A program made the translations under genes and the position numbers. The notes below the pieces were generated by a model. That model made no database searches, was not told where the DNA came from, and was given only the letters and a program-made list of their open reading frames with translations. 64,000 nucleotides of DNA from an uncultured Ruminiclostridium sp. (GTDB lineage Bacteria > Bacillota > Clostridia > Oscillospirales > Ruminococcaceae): contig CAJUQV010000009.1 of the NCBI GenBank assembly GCA_910588335.1, forward strand, positions 1 through 64,000, in the 5' to 3' direction. Positions 25,289 to 33,528 of the stretch are shown here, one piece after another. The first letter of the stretch is position 1. Each line of letters opens with the position of its first letter.

Positions 25289-25423
25289 GTGAAAGTTGAC
25301 AAAGTTTTAAAAGCGGCGCTTATTGCTTCCTCGGAGGAATATTTCTCACTGTGTGATATATCCGAAAATAAAAAGTCTCATCGTTTTTCTCTTGTATACC
25401 GTATAAGAAAAATGAGCATTTAA
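25289..25423 (+). pseudogene. 5' stub of a gene following the sigma remnant
   Basis: A GTG start with GGAGGG eight bases upstream opens a 44-codon frame (VKVDKVLKAALIASSEEYFS, then HRFSLVYRIRKMSI). Its position after a sigma remnant suggests the beginning of a partner or anti-sigma gene whose remainder is gone. Confidence 0.35.
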
Positions 25424-25534
25424 GAACTTGTCCCCCCTCCTATGAGAACGTTGTTAGTGATGCGCAAAACTCGATTTTGCAAACGCAGCTCTACAATATA
25501 TAATCACTCCATATAAGGCTTAACTCTTTAAGAG

Positions 25535-25771
25535 AATTGCGTTTTGCTCATCTCTAAACATTGTTCTAAAGGCTTAGGTATATCTCCCGAAAATCTGCCA
25601 CGCCCTATAAAGCGAATATTGCCATAACCGCTGACAATAAAAAGCAAATAATTTTTCATTTGCTTTTCCGATCTTAAGACTATGTCTGTCCGGTCCGCTT
25701 CTTGTATTAAATTTTAGAGCGAATAATTCTTTGCCTTTCACTATATAAAAAAATTTCAATTTTGTTATCAA
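25535..25771 (-). pseudogene. frameshifted small minus-strand gene
   Basis: From ATG 25771 the minus strand reads MITKLKFFYIVKGKELFALK, then HSLKIGKANEKLFAFYCQ. A frame change near 25625 gives SGYGNIRFIGRGRFSGDI, then PKPLEQCLEMSKTQFS and a stop. The two halves look like one small protein broken by a frameshift. No family name is known to me. Confidence 0.4.
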
Positions 25772-26097
25772 TTTTTTAAAATTTGTTAAAAATGTACAGA
25801 AATTAAAAAATTACACTGCTGTGCGTCCTCTCAGCAGTGTACAAACGAAAATAAATTTGTGTATACAGGTGAAAATGGATTGGTATGACTGCGTTTTTCA
25901 TTGAAGCTAAGCGTTTTGAGTCAAAAACCCGTCATTTCCTATATTTTCAAACAAATCTTAATACAAGCTGCACTTTAACATGAAAATGTGTTGGCGCGAC
26001 AGATGGCGTATAAACCGCTAATGTGATAAAACAATTTTGTTTCGGTTGATAAAACAAAGTCAACACCGCACAATTCAGCCACAAACATTACAAGCAG
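25772..26097. other. non-coding stretch with hairpin and partial repeat
   Basis: No gene seen. A 10-bp hairpin lies at 25812-25841 (TACACTGCTG / CAGCAGTGTA). The segment 25904-25960 resembles 36783-36840 and the 3' half of the 160-bp repeat at 34884 and 48194. Confidence 0.5.
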
Positions 26098-26162
26098 ATA
26101 AAATCAAAAAATTATACAGCATCATTCCCAAAGTTTGATGCTGTATAATTTTTTGATTTTAT
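26098..26162. repeat. perfect 27-bp inverted repeat
   Basis: Arms 26098-26124 and 26136-26162 are exact reverse complements around an 11-base spacer. Each arm has A/T-rich outer ends and the inner sequence ATACAGCATCA. It could act as a bidirectional terminator or be the scar of a mobile element; the nearest gene end is over 400 bases away. Confidence 0.9.
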
Positions 26163-26407
26163 GGCTATCCCTTTTACTCAGCTGGGTTATTGCTGTCATA
26201 AGTGATATCTGCGAAAATTTACCACAAAAAGCAAAACTGCTATTGAAAATAAACGAATTTAAAATAAAAATTTTTTTAAACATTGAAGAAAATCCTTGTA
26301 CAGTAACGACTTGTGCTCAGATTAACCAAAGGGATAGCCATATATGATTTTATATGATTGTGATGTTTTCTGTTGTGTTGCGCGGTATTGCCTTAAAAAG
26401 TGATTAG

Positions 26408-26555
26408 TATTGCTCCGCCAATTAACTCTTGAAGATTTTATGCGCCGAACGGCTGTCGAAAGACAAGGAAGAAAGCCGCAGGAATATGCGCATATTTCAA
26501 GTATTTCGGCAGTCGGGCAAGCAGAAAAATTCAAGAGTTAATTGTGGGAGCAATA
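26408..26555. mobile_element. MITE-like element, copy 1
   Basis: A 148-bp element bounded by inverted repeats of about 25 bases (ATTGCTCCGCCAATTAACTC ... GAGTTAATTGTGGGAGCAAT). A second copy is at 35070-35229. It has no transposase; it probably moved in trans. It sits directly after the stop of the LysR gene at 26587. Confidence 0.8.
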
Positions 26556-26586
26556 TTATATTCATCAACACCAATACCCACTTGTT

Positions 26587-27486
26587 TCACGCTCTTACGA
26601 TATCGATCGGACCACCGAAAAAAGTCTCCAGCTCTTTCAAAAAAACCTCGGCGATGGGCGAGAAAAGCTGATACTTTTTCCAAATAATATACATCTTCGT
26701 TTCAAGCGGCGGCTCCAGCGGACGAAAGCACAATCCGCTTTCCTCGCTTGTGTCAATAAGTCCGTCGAAGGTCAGCATATACCCCAAACCCTCGCGCACG
26801 AAAACCGAGCCGTTGTAGCACAGATTGACCGTTCCCGTGAAATTCAGCCCGTCTGTGTTTTTGCCGCACCAGCGCGGAATATCCACGCGCATTGCCTGAT
26901 CGGAACATATCAGCGGCAACCCAAAAAGATCATCGAGGCGCACCACATCCTTTTCAGAAAGGGAGCAGTCACTGCGCATAATAACGCCCCACACGTCCGC
27001 GCCGGGTATCTCAATGTAATTGTATTTCGACAGGTCGGGCGGCTCGACGATAAACGCGAAATCAAGCAGTCCCTTGTCCAGCTTTTCCGCAACCTGTTCG
27101 GTGTTTCCGCTCGACAGATGATAACGCAGCAGCGGATATTTTTCCGTAAACCCATTTATCACCTGCGCCAGATACTTTATCTGTCGCGATTCTGCACACC
27201 CTATATAAATATCGCCGCCGTTTATCTCGTCGAGGGAATTAAATTCGGAGGCAGTTTTATCCACCATTTCGAGAATATCCTCCGTTCGGCGGCGCAATAG
27301 CATTCCCGCCTCTGTGAGCTTCAAGCCGCTGCGCGTGCGCATGAACAGCTTTTTCCCAAGCTCTGCCTCAAGCGCCTTTATCTCCTTCGACAGCGACGGC
27401 TGAGATATGTGAAGAGATTCGGCGGCGCGGGTCATATTTTCCTCGCGGGCTATCTCTAAAAAATAACGCAAAACTCTGATTTCCAT
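26587..27486 (-). CDS. LysR-family transcriptional regulator
   Basis: 299 residues. The N-terminal winged helix has MTRAAESLHISQPSLSKEIK, the usual LysR recognition helix, followed by LEAELGKKLFMRTRSGLKLT. The C-terminal 210 residues form a two-lobe effector-binding domain. It is divergent from a two-gene unit at 27617-28856, which it probably controls. A palindrome in the shared region overlaps its own -35 box, which suggests autoregulation. Effector unknown. Confidence 0.93.
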   Translation of the reverse strand: MEIRVLRYFLEIAREENMTRAAESLHISQPSLSKEIKALEAELGKKLFMRTRSGLKLTEAGMLLRRRTEDILEMVDKTASEFNSLDEINGGDIYIGCAESRQIKYLAQVINGFTEKYPLLRYHLSSGNTEQVAEKLDKGLLDFAFIVEPPDLSKYNYIEIPGADVWGVIMRSDCSLSEKDVVRLDDLFGLPLICSDQAMRVDIPRWCGKNTDGLNFTGTVNLCYNGSVFVREGLGYMLTFDGLIDTSEESGLCFRPLEPPLETKMYIIWKKYQLFSPIAEVFLKELETFFGGPIDIVRA

Positions 27487-27502
27487 TTCAACACCCCGTT
27501 AT

Positions 27503-27531
27503 ATTGTATCACAATAAATTATTCCTGTCAA
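27503..27531 (-). promoter_or_regulatory. promoter of LysR gene
   Basis: On the minus strand TTGACA (27531-27526), 17 bases, TACAAT (27508-27503). The -35 box lies inside the palindrome at 27518-27538. Confidence 0.75.
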
Positions 27532-27538
27532 GAATAAT
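27518..27538. promoter_or_regulatory. candidate LysR operator
   Basis: Perfect palindrome ATTATTC-N7-GAATAAT, containing the T-N11-A core typical of LysR sites. It covers the -35 of the LysR promoter and lies 20 bases upstream of the opposing promoter. Confidence 0.65.
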
Positions 27539-27558
27539 CTATAATAAAAAACAGATAT

Positions 27559-27587
27559 TTGACATAATTGGCGGTATAGGTTATAAT
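27559..27587 (+). promoter_or_regulatory. consensus sigma-A promoter of the 77-residue gene and hydrolase
   Basis: TTGACA at 27559-27564, spacer of 17, TATAAT at 27582-27587: a perfect consensus promoter 30 bases before the first start codon. Confidence 0.88.
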
Positions 27588-27616
27588 AAAAACAGAAACA
27601 CAAGGGAGGCAGCGAT

Positions 27617-27850
27617 ATGGCGGAGTTTTCGGACACGCGCGGCATGGTGCTGCAAAATCTTTTCGACGCGGGCTGCGGCAGCACCCTTGCGGAGGAATGC
27701 ACGCGGCAGATATTGAACGGAAACACGCAGTCAGCGCTGAACGCTCTCGGAAAGCACAGAAAAGAACTGCTTGACGAGGTACACACAAACCAAAAAAGAA
27801 TAGATTGTCTTGATTTTCTGATCTATAAAATTGAGAAGTCGGAGCTGTGA
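27617..27850 (+). CDS. small uncharacterised protein
   Basis: 77 residues, helical and charged (LFDAGCGSTLAEECTRQILN, then KHRKELLDEVHTNQKRIDCL). GGGAGG lies upstream of the ATG. It is co-transcribed with the hydrolase 13 bases downstream and shares a LysR-controlled promoter. Similar short proteins accompany regulators in related bacteria, but I know no assigned function. Confidence 0.75.
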   Translation: MAEFSDTRGMVLQNLFDAGCGSTLAEECTRQILNGNTQSALNALGKHRKELLDEVHTNQKRIDCLDFLIYKIEKSEL

Positions 27851-27863
27851 GAAAGGATTTATT

Positions 27864-28856
27864 ATGGAAAACTCTAAACTGAATTTAACAAACGAATGGG
27901 ATAAGACCTTCGCGAAAAGCGACAAGGTAGACCACCGCAAGGTAATGTTCCGCAACCGATACGGAATTACTCTGGCGGCGGATATGTACACGCCGAAAAA
28001 CGCGAAAGGCAAGCTCGCAGCTATCGCGGTGTGCGGACCGTTCGGCGCGGTCAAGGAGCAGTCGTCGGGACTGTACGCGCAGACAATGGCGGAGCGCGGG
28101 TTTCTGACTATCGCGTTCGATCCGTCGTTTACCGGAGAGAGCGGCGGTGAACCGCGTTATATGGCTTCTCCCGATATTAATACCGAAGATTTTTCGGCGG
28201 CTGTGGACTTTCTTGCGGTTCAAGATAACGTTGATCCAGAAAAGATAGGAATTATCGGTATCTGCGGCTGGGGCGGTCTGGCTCTGAACGCCGCGGCAGT
28301 CGACACGCGCATTAAGGCGACCGTTGCTTCCACTATGTATGATATGAGCCGCGTCAACGCCAACGGATATTTTGACGGTGAAAACAGCGAACAGGAGCGT
28401 TACGAAAAGCGCAAGGCTCTAAGTGCGCAACGCACCGCCGAATATAGACGCGGGGTTTACGAGCTTGGCGGCGGCGTAGTCGATCCGCTCCCTGTGGACG
28501 CTCCATTCTTCGTAAAGGACTACCACGATTATTACAAGACCCCGCGCGGCTATCACAATCGTTCGCTCAACTCCAACGGAGGTTGGAACAAAACGGGCTG
28601 CATTTCGTTTTTGAATATGCCGCTGCTGCGCTACACAAATGAAATACGCAGTGCCGTGATGATAATTCACGGCGAAAAGGCGCACTCTTGTTATTTCAGC
28701 AAGGACGCGTTCGCGGCTATGATGAACGGGAATCCCATTCCCGAAAACAAGGAGTTAATGATAATTCCGAACGCCGTCCACACTGACCTTTACGACAGAT
28801 CGGATATTATCCCGTTTGACAAGCTGGAAAAATTCTTTGGTGACAATCTTAAATAA
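27864..28856 (+). CDS. alpha/beta hydrolase (dienelactone hydrolase-like)
   Basis: 330 residues from ATG 27864 (GAAAGGA upstream; an earlier in-frame start at 27831 lies within the previous gene). Fold landmarks: TLAADMYTPKNAKGK strand region, nucleophile elbow GICGWGGLALN, where the usual catalytic Ser is replaced by Trp or shifted to Cys (GICGWGG), and a late His in NAVHTDLYD. Members act on esters or acyl groups in the cytoplasm. The nucleophile in this subfamily is probably Cys. The substrate is unknown. Confidence 0.85.
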   Translation: MENSKLNLTNEWDKTFAKSDKVDHRKVMFRNRYGITLAADMYTPKNAKGKLAAIAVCGPFGAVKEQSSGLYAQTMAERGFLTIAFDPSFTGESGGEPRYMASPDINTEDFSAAVDFLAVQDNVDPEKIGIIGICGWGGLALNAAAVDTRIKATVASTMYDMSRVNANGYFDGENSEQERYEKRKALSAQRTAEYRRGVYELGGGVVDPLPVDAPFFVKDYHDYYKTPRGYHNRSLNSNGGWNKTGCISFLNMPLLRYTNEIRSAVMIIHGEKAHSCYFSKDAFAAMMNGNPIPENKELMIIPNAVHTDLYDRSDIIPFDKLEKFFGDNLK

Positions 28857-29049
28857 GGCAGACGCTCCGCAATTATCCGATAATTTAAACGTGACATCAC
28901 ACACCGAAACGAAATAACCGAGGATGGCAGTGTTAGAGCCTTTTTTGTTTTTGTCATCATTCGCTTAAATCGGTCTGGCACGTAACATAAAAGATGCGCG
29001 AAATATCCGGCAGTTAAAGACACTTCCGGTTAAATTTTAAATCATTAAA

Positions 29050-29928
29050 TTATCTTATAAGCTCCTGTATCTCCTTCAAAAACACCTCTGCCGCCTTTGA
29101 AAACACTTGATATTTTTTCCAGACAATATTCAGGCCGACCTCAACTTTTGGCTCAAGCGGCTTGAATATAAGCGGACTGTTTTCATGCTCGGATATTATC
29201 CCGTCAATGCTAAGCGCGCAGCCAACGTTTTCTTCCACCATAAGCGAAACATTGTACAACAAATTATAAGTAGCGATAATATTCAAGGATTCGTATTCTC
29301 TTCCAAGCCAGCCCGAAAGCTCATTATGCGCCATAGACTGCCGCGAGGCAATAAGAGGAATATTATTGAGATCGGAGGGAGTTATATACTTTTTTCCGGC
29401 AAGCTTATGATCACGGCGCATAAGCAGCCCCCATTTGTTTTTGGCGGGTAATCTTATAAAATCGTATTTCCTGATATCGGCGGGTTCAATCAGAATCCCG
29501 AAGTCAAGCAGACCTCCGTCAAGACGTTCGGTTACATCGGCGGCATTGCCGCTGAAAAGATGGAAGCGTATCCCCGTATGATTCTTTCTCACTCTTTCGG
29601 CCGCCTTTGAAATAATGCGAAAGCCCTCGGTTTCACCTCCGCCGATGTAAATATCGCCGCTGACGTTTTCGTTTGACGAAGTAATCTCCGTCTTTGTTTT
29701 CTCCATAAGCTCAACCATTTCCTCGGCGCGTTTGCGCAGTATCAAACCCTCCTCCGTGAGGGTTATTTTTCTGCTGCCGCGGATCAGAAGCTGCTTTCCA
29801 AGCTCCTGCTCCAAATCCATAAGCGCCCTTGAAAGCGGCGGCTGCGTCATATGGAGTATCTCGGCTGCGCGAGTTATATTGCCCTCTCTCGCCACAGTCA
29901 GAAAATATTGCAGTACGCGAATATCCAT
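29050..29928 (-). CDS. LysR-family transcriptional regulator
   Basis: 292 residues; the start at 29928 (MDIRVLQYFL) is fixed by AAGGAGG just upstream, rather than the longer frame at 30000. The helix-turn-helix reads NITRAAEILHMTQPPLSRAL. It is similar along its length to the LysR at 26587 (both end with IVWKKYQVFS- or IIWKKYQLFS-like segments), so the two are probably paralogues. Divergent from the acetyltransferase/AKR operon, which is its likely target. Confidence 0.93.
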   Translation of the reverse strand: MDIRVLQYFLTVAREGNITRAAEILHMTQPPLSRALMDLEQELGKQLLIRGSRKITLTEEGLILRKRAEEMVELMEKTKTEITSSNENVSGDIYIGGGETEGFRIISKAAERVRKNHTGIRFHLFSGNAADVTERLDGGLLDFGILIEPADIRKYDFIRLPAKNKWGLLMRRDHKLAGKKYITPSDLNNIPLIASRQSMAHNELSGWLGREYESLNIIATYNLLYNVSLMVEENVGCALSIDGIISEHENSPLIFKPLEPKVEVGLNIVWKKYQVFSKAAEVFLKEIQELIR

Positions 29929-30100
29929 AAGCGGTTCCTCCTTAACGAGTATAGGCAACACCGCGCATAAGCTTACAGCTTTTCCGTCATTTTTGCCCAA
30001 AACTCCTTGAAAAACGCCGGTATTCCCACGTCGTTTCGGACAATGTGACGATAAAGCCTACTGCGTGTCCGCACGATAATCTTTGTGCGGTATTGCCTAT

Positions 30101-30129
30101 AGTATATCATATTTTTCAATACTTTTCAA
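30101..30129 (-). promoter_or_regulatory. promoter of second LysR gene
   Basis: On the minus strand TTGAAA (30129-30124), 17 bases, TATACT (30106-30101). The resulting leader of about 165 bases contains a small CCGCAC/GTGCGG hairpin. Confidence 0.65.
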
Positions 30130-30135
30130 GTATTG
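30117..30135. promoter_or_regulatory. candidate operator for second LysR
   Basis: Palindrome CAATACTT-TTC-AAGTATTG overlapping the -35 of the LysR promoter, about 20 bases from the opposing promoter; the same layout as at the first LysR gene. Confidence 0.5.
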
Positions 30136-30156
30136 ATTTGTATTTAATATATGTAT

Positions 30157-30185
30157 TTGATATTTAGACACAGTCATAGTATAAT
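30157..30185 (+). promoter_or_regulatory. sigma-A promoter of acetyltransferase operon
   Basis: TTGATA at 30157-30162, spacer 17, TATAAT at 30180-30185; the start codon follows 21 bases later behind AAAGGAG. Confidence 0.85.
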
Positions 30186-30206
30186 GTAGCAAAAGGAGAT
30201 GATTTG

Positions 30207-30797
30207 ATGACCGTACAAGATGTTATCGACAGCTTCCGCGAGGGCGCGCCTGAAATTCCCGAGCGGACAGAATTTGCTAAAAACCTTTTTCAAGAGGCAA
30301 TACGCATTACAATGAAGTTGAACAGCCAATACCACACACCCGAAGAAATTCGGGAAATAATGACCGAACTGACGGGTAAGAAAATCGACGATACATTCAG
30401 ACTTTTCCCACCCTTTTATACCGATTTCGGCAAGAATATAGAGTTCGGAAAAAACGTATTTGTAAATTCCTGTTGTCATTTTCAGGATCAAGGGGGTATT
30501 GAAATCGGCGATGGCTGTCTTATCGGGCATAATGTTGTATTCGCGACAATAAATCACGATCTTTACCCCGAAAACAACCGCATAAATCACTACGCACCGA
30601 TAAAGCTGGGAAAAAGCGTATGGGTAGGCTCTAACGCAACAATACTTGCGAGAGTTACAATAGGCGATTGGGCAGTTGTCGCGGCAGGAGCCGTGGTAAC
30701 ACATGACGTTCCGCCGCTGACAATAGTTGGCGGTGTTCCCGCAAGAGCGATAAGGACAATCGACCCGAAGGAGGGAAAACATGAAAAGGTTGTGTAA
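30207..30797 (+). CDS. sugar/galactoside O-acetyltransferase (LbH hexapeptide family)
   Basis: 196 residues of the LacA/Maa/NodL family, which moves acetyl from acetyl-CoA to a sugar hydroxyl. The N-terminal helical cap is followed by hexapeptide repeats forming a left-handed beta-helix (IEIGDGCLIGHNVVFATINH, with the catalytic His in ATINHD, then VTIGDWAVVAAGAVV). The ATG at 30207 follows AAAGGAG; a TTG precedes it. It overlaps the next gene by 17 bases. Acceptor sugar unknown. Confidence 0.9.
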   Translation: MTVQDVIDSFREGAPEIPERTEFAKNLFQEAIRITMKLNSQYHTPEEIREIMTELTGKKIDDTFRLFPPFYTDFGKNIEFGKNVFVNSCCHFQDQGGIEIGDGCLIGHNVVFATINHDLYPENNRINHYAPIKLGKSVWVGSNATILARVTIGDWAVVAAGAVVTHDVPPLTIVGGVPARAIRTIDPKEGKHEKVV

Positions 30798-31953
30798 GAT
30801 CATTCCGGTAATTGCAATGGCAGTCACGCTTGCCGCTTGTGCAAATGAGCCGTCAAGTATGGCCGCACCGCCAATGTTATCAAATTCAAACGATACGGCC
30901 GAAAGTTTATCAACAATTACAAGCAGTATGTCAGACATTTCTATTGACAGTACATTAAGCGTCAATATACCTGACGTTCCGACAGAGAACAGCAAAAGCT
31001 CAGCCGACATTAAAACGGAAATAACAACAAGCAGTGCTTCCGAAAGTAATTCGGAGATCACAAGCACCTCATCCGTAAGCAGTTCAAGCACAGCGGAAAG
31101 TCCGCCCGAAAATAAGACTGAAACAAAGGAGAATCCCGGTATGTTTGATTTTAATTCAAAAGCAGTAACTTTAAACAGCGGCTATATCATGCCGATAAAC
31201 GGACTTGGCACATACAGTCTTACGGGCGACGCCTGTTTCGACTCGGTAACGTCGGCTCTGCAAAGCGGAGTACGTCTTATCGATACGGCATATATGTATC
31301 ACAACGAGGAGGAGGTCGGCAGAGCCATACGCGAATCGGGCATTCCGCGCGATGAAATTTTCGTCATCACCAAGCTGTATCCGAATCAGTTCTCCGACCC
31401 GGAAACAGCCATTGAACAGGCACTTGAAAAGCTGAATATTGACTACATTGATATGATGCTTCTGCATCACCCCGGCGCGGACGATGTAAAGGCGTACAAG
31501 GCTATGGAAAAATACGTAGAAGGTGGAAAAATACGTTCGCTTGGGCTTTCAAATTGGTACGTCAAGGAGCTTGAGCAATTTCTCCCACAGGTATCAATAA
31601 AACCCGCACTCGTGCAGAATGAGATACACCCGTACTATCAGGAAAACGATGTTATCCCTTATATTCAGAGCCTCGGTATAACAGTTCAAGGCTGGTATCC
31701 TCTCGGCGGCAGAGGGCATACTTCCGAGCTGCTCGGCAACGAAACCATCTCGGCGATCGCCGCATCTCACGGAAAATCATCGGCGCAGATTATTCTCCGT
31801 TGGAATTTACAAAAGGGCGTTGTGGTCATTCCAGGTTCGAGCAATCCCGATCACATAAAAGAAAACACGGAGTTATACGATTTTGAACTTACCGATGAGG
31901 AAATGACCCGCATTAACTCTCTTGACCGCAATGAAAAACACGATTGGTATTGA
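30781..31953 (+). CDS. lipoprotein-anchored aldo/keto reductase
   Basis: 390 residues. Residues 1-20 are a lipoprotein signal with LAAC; about 100 residues of Ser/Thr/Glu-rich linker follow; from Met121 (31141) a complete aldo/keto reductase begins, with the catalytic Asp and Tyr in LIDTAYMYHNE, Lys in VITKLYP, His in LLHHPG, and the NADPH site VVIPGSSNPDHI. The family is normally cytosolic and needs NADPH. An AAAGGAG lies nine bases before the internal ATG at 31141, so a cytosolic short form may also be made. Operon with an acetyltransferase and two flavodoxin-type proteins. Confidence 0.88.
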   Translation: MKRLCKIIPVIAMAVTLAACANEPSSMAAPPMLSNSNDTAESLSTITSSMSDISIDSTLSVNIPDVPTENSKSSADIKTEITTSSASESNSEITSTSSVSSSSTAESPPENKTETKENPGMFDFNSKAVTLNSGYIMPINGLGTYSLTGDACFDSVTSALQSGVRLIDTAYMYHNEEEVGRAIRESGIPRDEIFVITKLYPNQFSDPETAIEQALEKLNIDYIDMMLLHHPGADDVKAYKAMEKYVEGGKIRSLGLSNWYVKELEQFLPQVSIKPALVQNEIHPYYQENDVIPYIQSLGITVQGWYPLGGRGHTSELLGNETISAIAASHGKSSAQIILRWNLQKGVVVIPGSSNPDHIKENTELYDFELTDEEMTRINSLDRNEKHDWY

Positions 31954-31967
31954 CGGGGGAGGATCAT

Positions 31968-32546
31968 ATGAAAGTTTTAGGCATAAACGGTAGTGCGCGA
32001 CGCGACGGGAACACCGCAATCATGATAAACAAAGTATTTGAGGAGCTTAATGCGTCGGGTATCGAAACGGAGCTTGTGCAGGTTGGCGGAAGTGCCATTC
32101 AGCCGTGCAAGGCTTGCTGGGCGTGCGGCGGCAAAGGGAATTGTGTTCACAGTACAGATAATTTCCGCGAGATATTTGAAAAGATGAAACGGGCAGACGG
32201 AATTATACTCGGTTCACCCGTGTATTGCGCAAACGTTTCGGCAAATATGCAGGCTGTTCTTGAACGGGCGGCGGTGGTCGTGGATATGAACTCCGGACTG
32301 ATGAGACATAAAGTCGGGGCGGCTGTTGCTGCCGCAAGGCGCGGCGGAGCATTGAATACGATTGACGCTATGAACCGGTTCTTCCTTGTTCAGGAGATGT
32401 ACGTCGTCGGCTCGTCCTATTGGAGCATGGCATACGGGCGTTTACCGGGAGAGGTTGAGAGCGACAATGAGGGTATGGAAACAATGAAGTCTCTCGGTCG
32501 AAACATGGCGCATCTGCTGAAAGCGCTTAACGAAAGGAAAGGTTGA
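31968..32546 (+). CDS. NADPH-dependent FMN reductase (flavodoxin-like)
   Basis: 192 residues. Flavodoxin fold with phosphate-binding loop INGSARRDGNT and the Cys-rich CKACWACGGKGNC segment typical of iron-sulphur flavoproteins and multimeric flavodoxins. GGGGGAGGA precedes the ATG at 31968. It has no signal peptide, unlike its two lipoprotein neighbours. It probably reduces flavin or quinone substrates in the cytoplasm. Confidence 0.88.
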   Translation: MKVLGINGSARRDGNTAIMINKVFEELNASGIETELVQVGGSAIQPCKACWACGGKGNCVHSTDNFREIFEKMKRADGIILGSPVYCANVSANMQAVLERAAVVVDMNSGLMRHKVGAAVAAARRGGALNTIDAMNRFFLVQEMYVVGSSYWSMAYGRLPGEVESDNEGMETMKSLGRNMAHLLKALNERKG

Positions 32547-32547
32547 T

Positions 32548-33462
32548 ATGAAAAAATTACTTACGGCATTGCTCCTTACACTTACACTATTTATTACGGG
32601 CTGTTCCGAAAATGAACCGATACCGGTCACAGACAGCGGGTCTTTGTCGGCGGGACTTATTTCCTCACCCGAAAGCAATACGGACAGTGAAAGCCAAAAT
32701 TCCGATAAATTTTCCTCGCCCGCCCCCGCTGCATTAACCACCGAATCCTCCGCCGAGATTTCAATAAACGTATCGGAGCAAAGCTCCGAAGAAACAAACA
32801 GTACTGCCGAAATTACTCAAAGCACGGATAATAAGTCCGTACAATCCGAATCAGTGACAAAATCTATCTCAACTGTATCAAGCCAATCAAGCATATCAAG
32901 TTCATCAAGCGTTTTACCGCCGCAGAGTCTTCCCGAAAGCACTCCGACCGAAAGTATTACCCAACCCGAGACGACAGAAGAGGATAATATGAAAACACTG
33001 GTGGTATTTTTTTCATGTACCAATACAACCAAAACACTTGCCGAATATGCTGCGGATATTCTTGCCGCGGACATTTACGAGATAGTCCCGGTCGAGCCGT
33101 ACACCGAATCCGATCTTGCGTATTATACAAACGGACGCGCCGACCGCGAGCAAAACGATCCCTTGGTTCGCCCCGAAATATCCGGAGGTATTGACAATAT
33201 GTCCGACTATGATACGATAATTCTCGGATATCCTATCTGGCATGGGCAAGCCCCTCGCATTATCAGTACGTTTCTTGAAAGCTATGACTTTTCTGGAAAG
33301 ACAATCATTCCTTTCTGCACCTCCCACAGCAGCGGAATCGGTTCAAGCGCGGATAATCTCCACACTCTCTGCACCGCAGATTGGGAAAACGGCAAGAGAT
33401 TCGATAGTGAAACTTCAAGAGATGATATTAAAGAATGGCTGCAACAATTTAAATTTGACTGA
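32548..33462 (+). CDS. lipoprotein-anchored flavodoxin
   Basis: 304 residues. A lipoprotein signal (LFITGC, Cys19) is followed by about 125 residues of Ser/Thr/Glu linker. From Met148 (32989) a flavodoxin domain starts: LVVFFSCTNTTKTLAEYAAD (FMN phosphate loop), then IILGYPIWHGQAPRII and CTSHSSGIGSSADNL. GAAGAGG lies just before the internal ATG, again allowing a cytosolic form. The linker resembles that of the aldo/keto reductase in composition but not in sequence order. Terminator follows. Confidence 0.87.
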   Translation: MKKLLTALLLTLTLFITGCSENEPIPVTDSGSLSAGLISSPESNTDSESQNSDKFSSPAPAALTTESSAEISINVSEQSSEETNSTAEITQSTDNKSVQSESVTKSISTVSSQSSISSSSSVLPPQSLPESTPTESITQPETTEEDNMKTLVVFFSCTNTTKTLAEYAADILAADIYEIVPVEPYTESDLAYYTNGRADREQNDPLVRPEISGGIDNMSDYDTIILGYPIWHGQAPRIISTFLESYDFSGKTIIPFCTSHSSGIGSSADNLHTLCTADWENGKRFDSETSRDDIKEWLQQFKFD

Positions 33463-33476
33463 TTTTGACTGAATTT

Positions 33477-33511
33477 AAACCACTCGCTCTGTTATGATGC
33501 GGGTGGTTTTT
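33477..33511 (+). terminator. terminator of acetyltransferase-flavodoxin operon
   Basis: AAACCACTCGC / GCGGGTGGTTT (11 pairs, one G-U) with an 11-base loop and T run. Confidence 0.85.
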
Positions 33512-33528
33512 GCAGCCGTATTCATTGT

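Noticed and set aside
26542..27300. A 252-codon plus-strand frame
   Set aside because: Antisense to the LysR gene and without a recognisable family.
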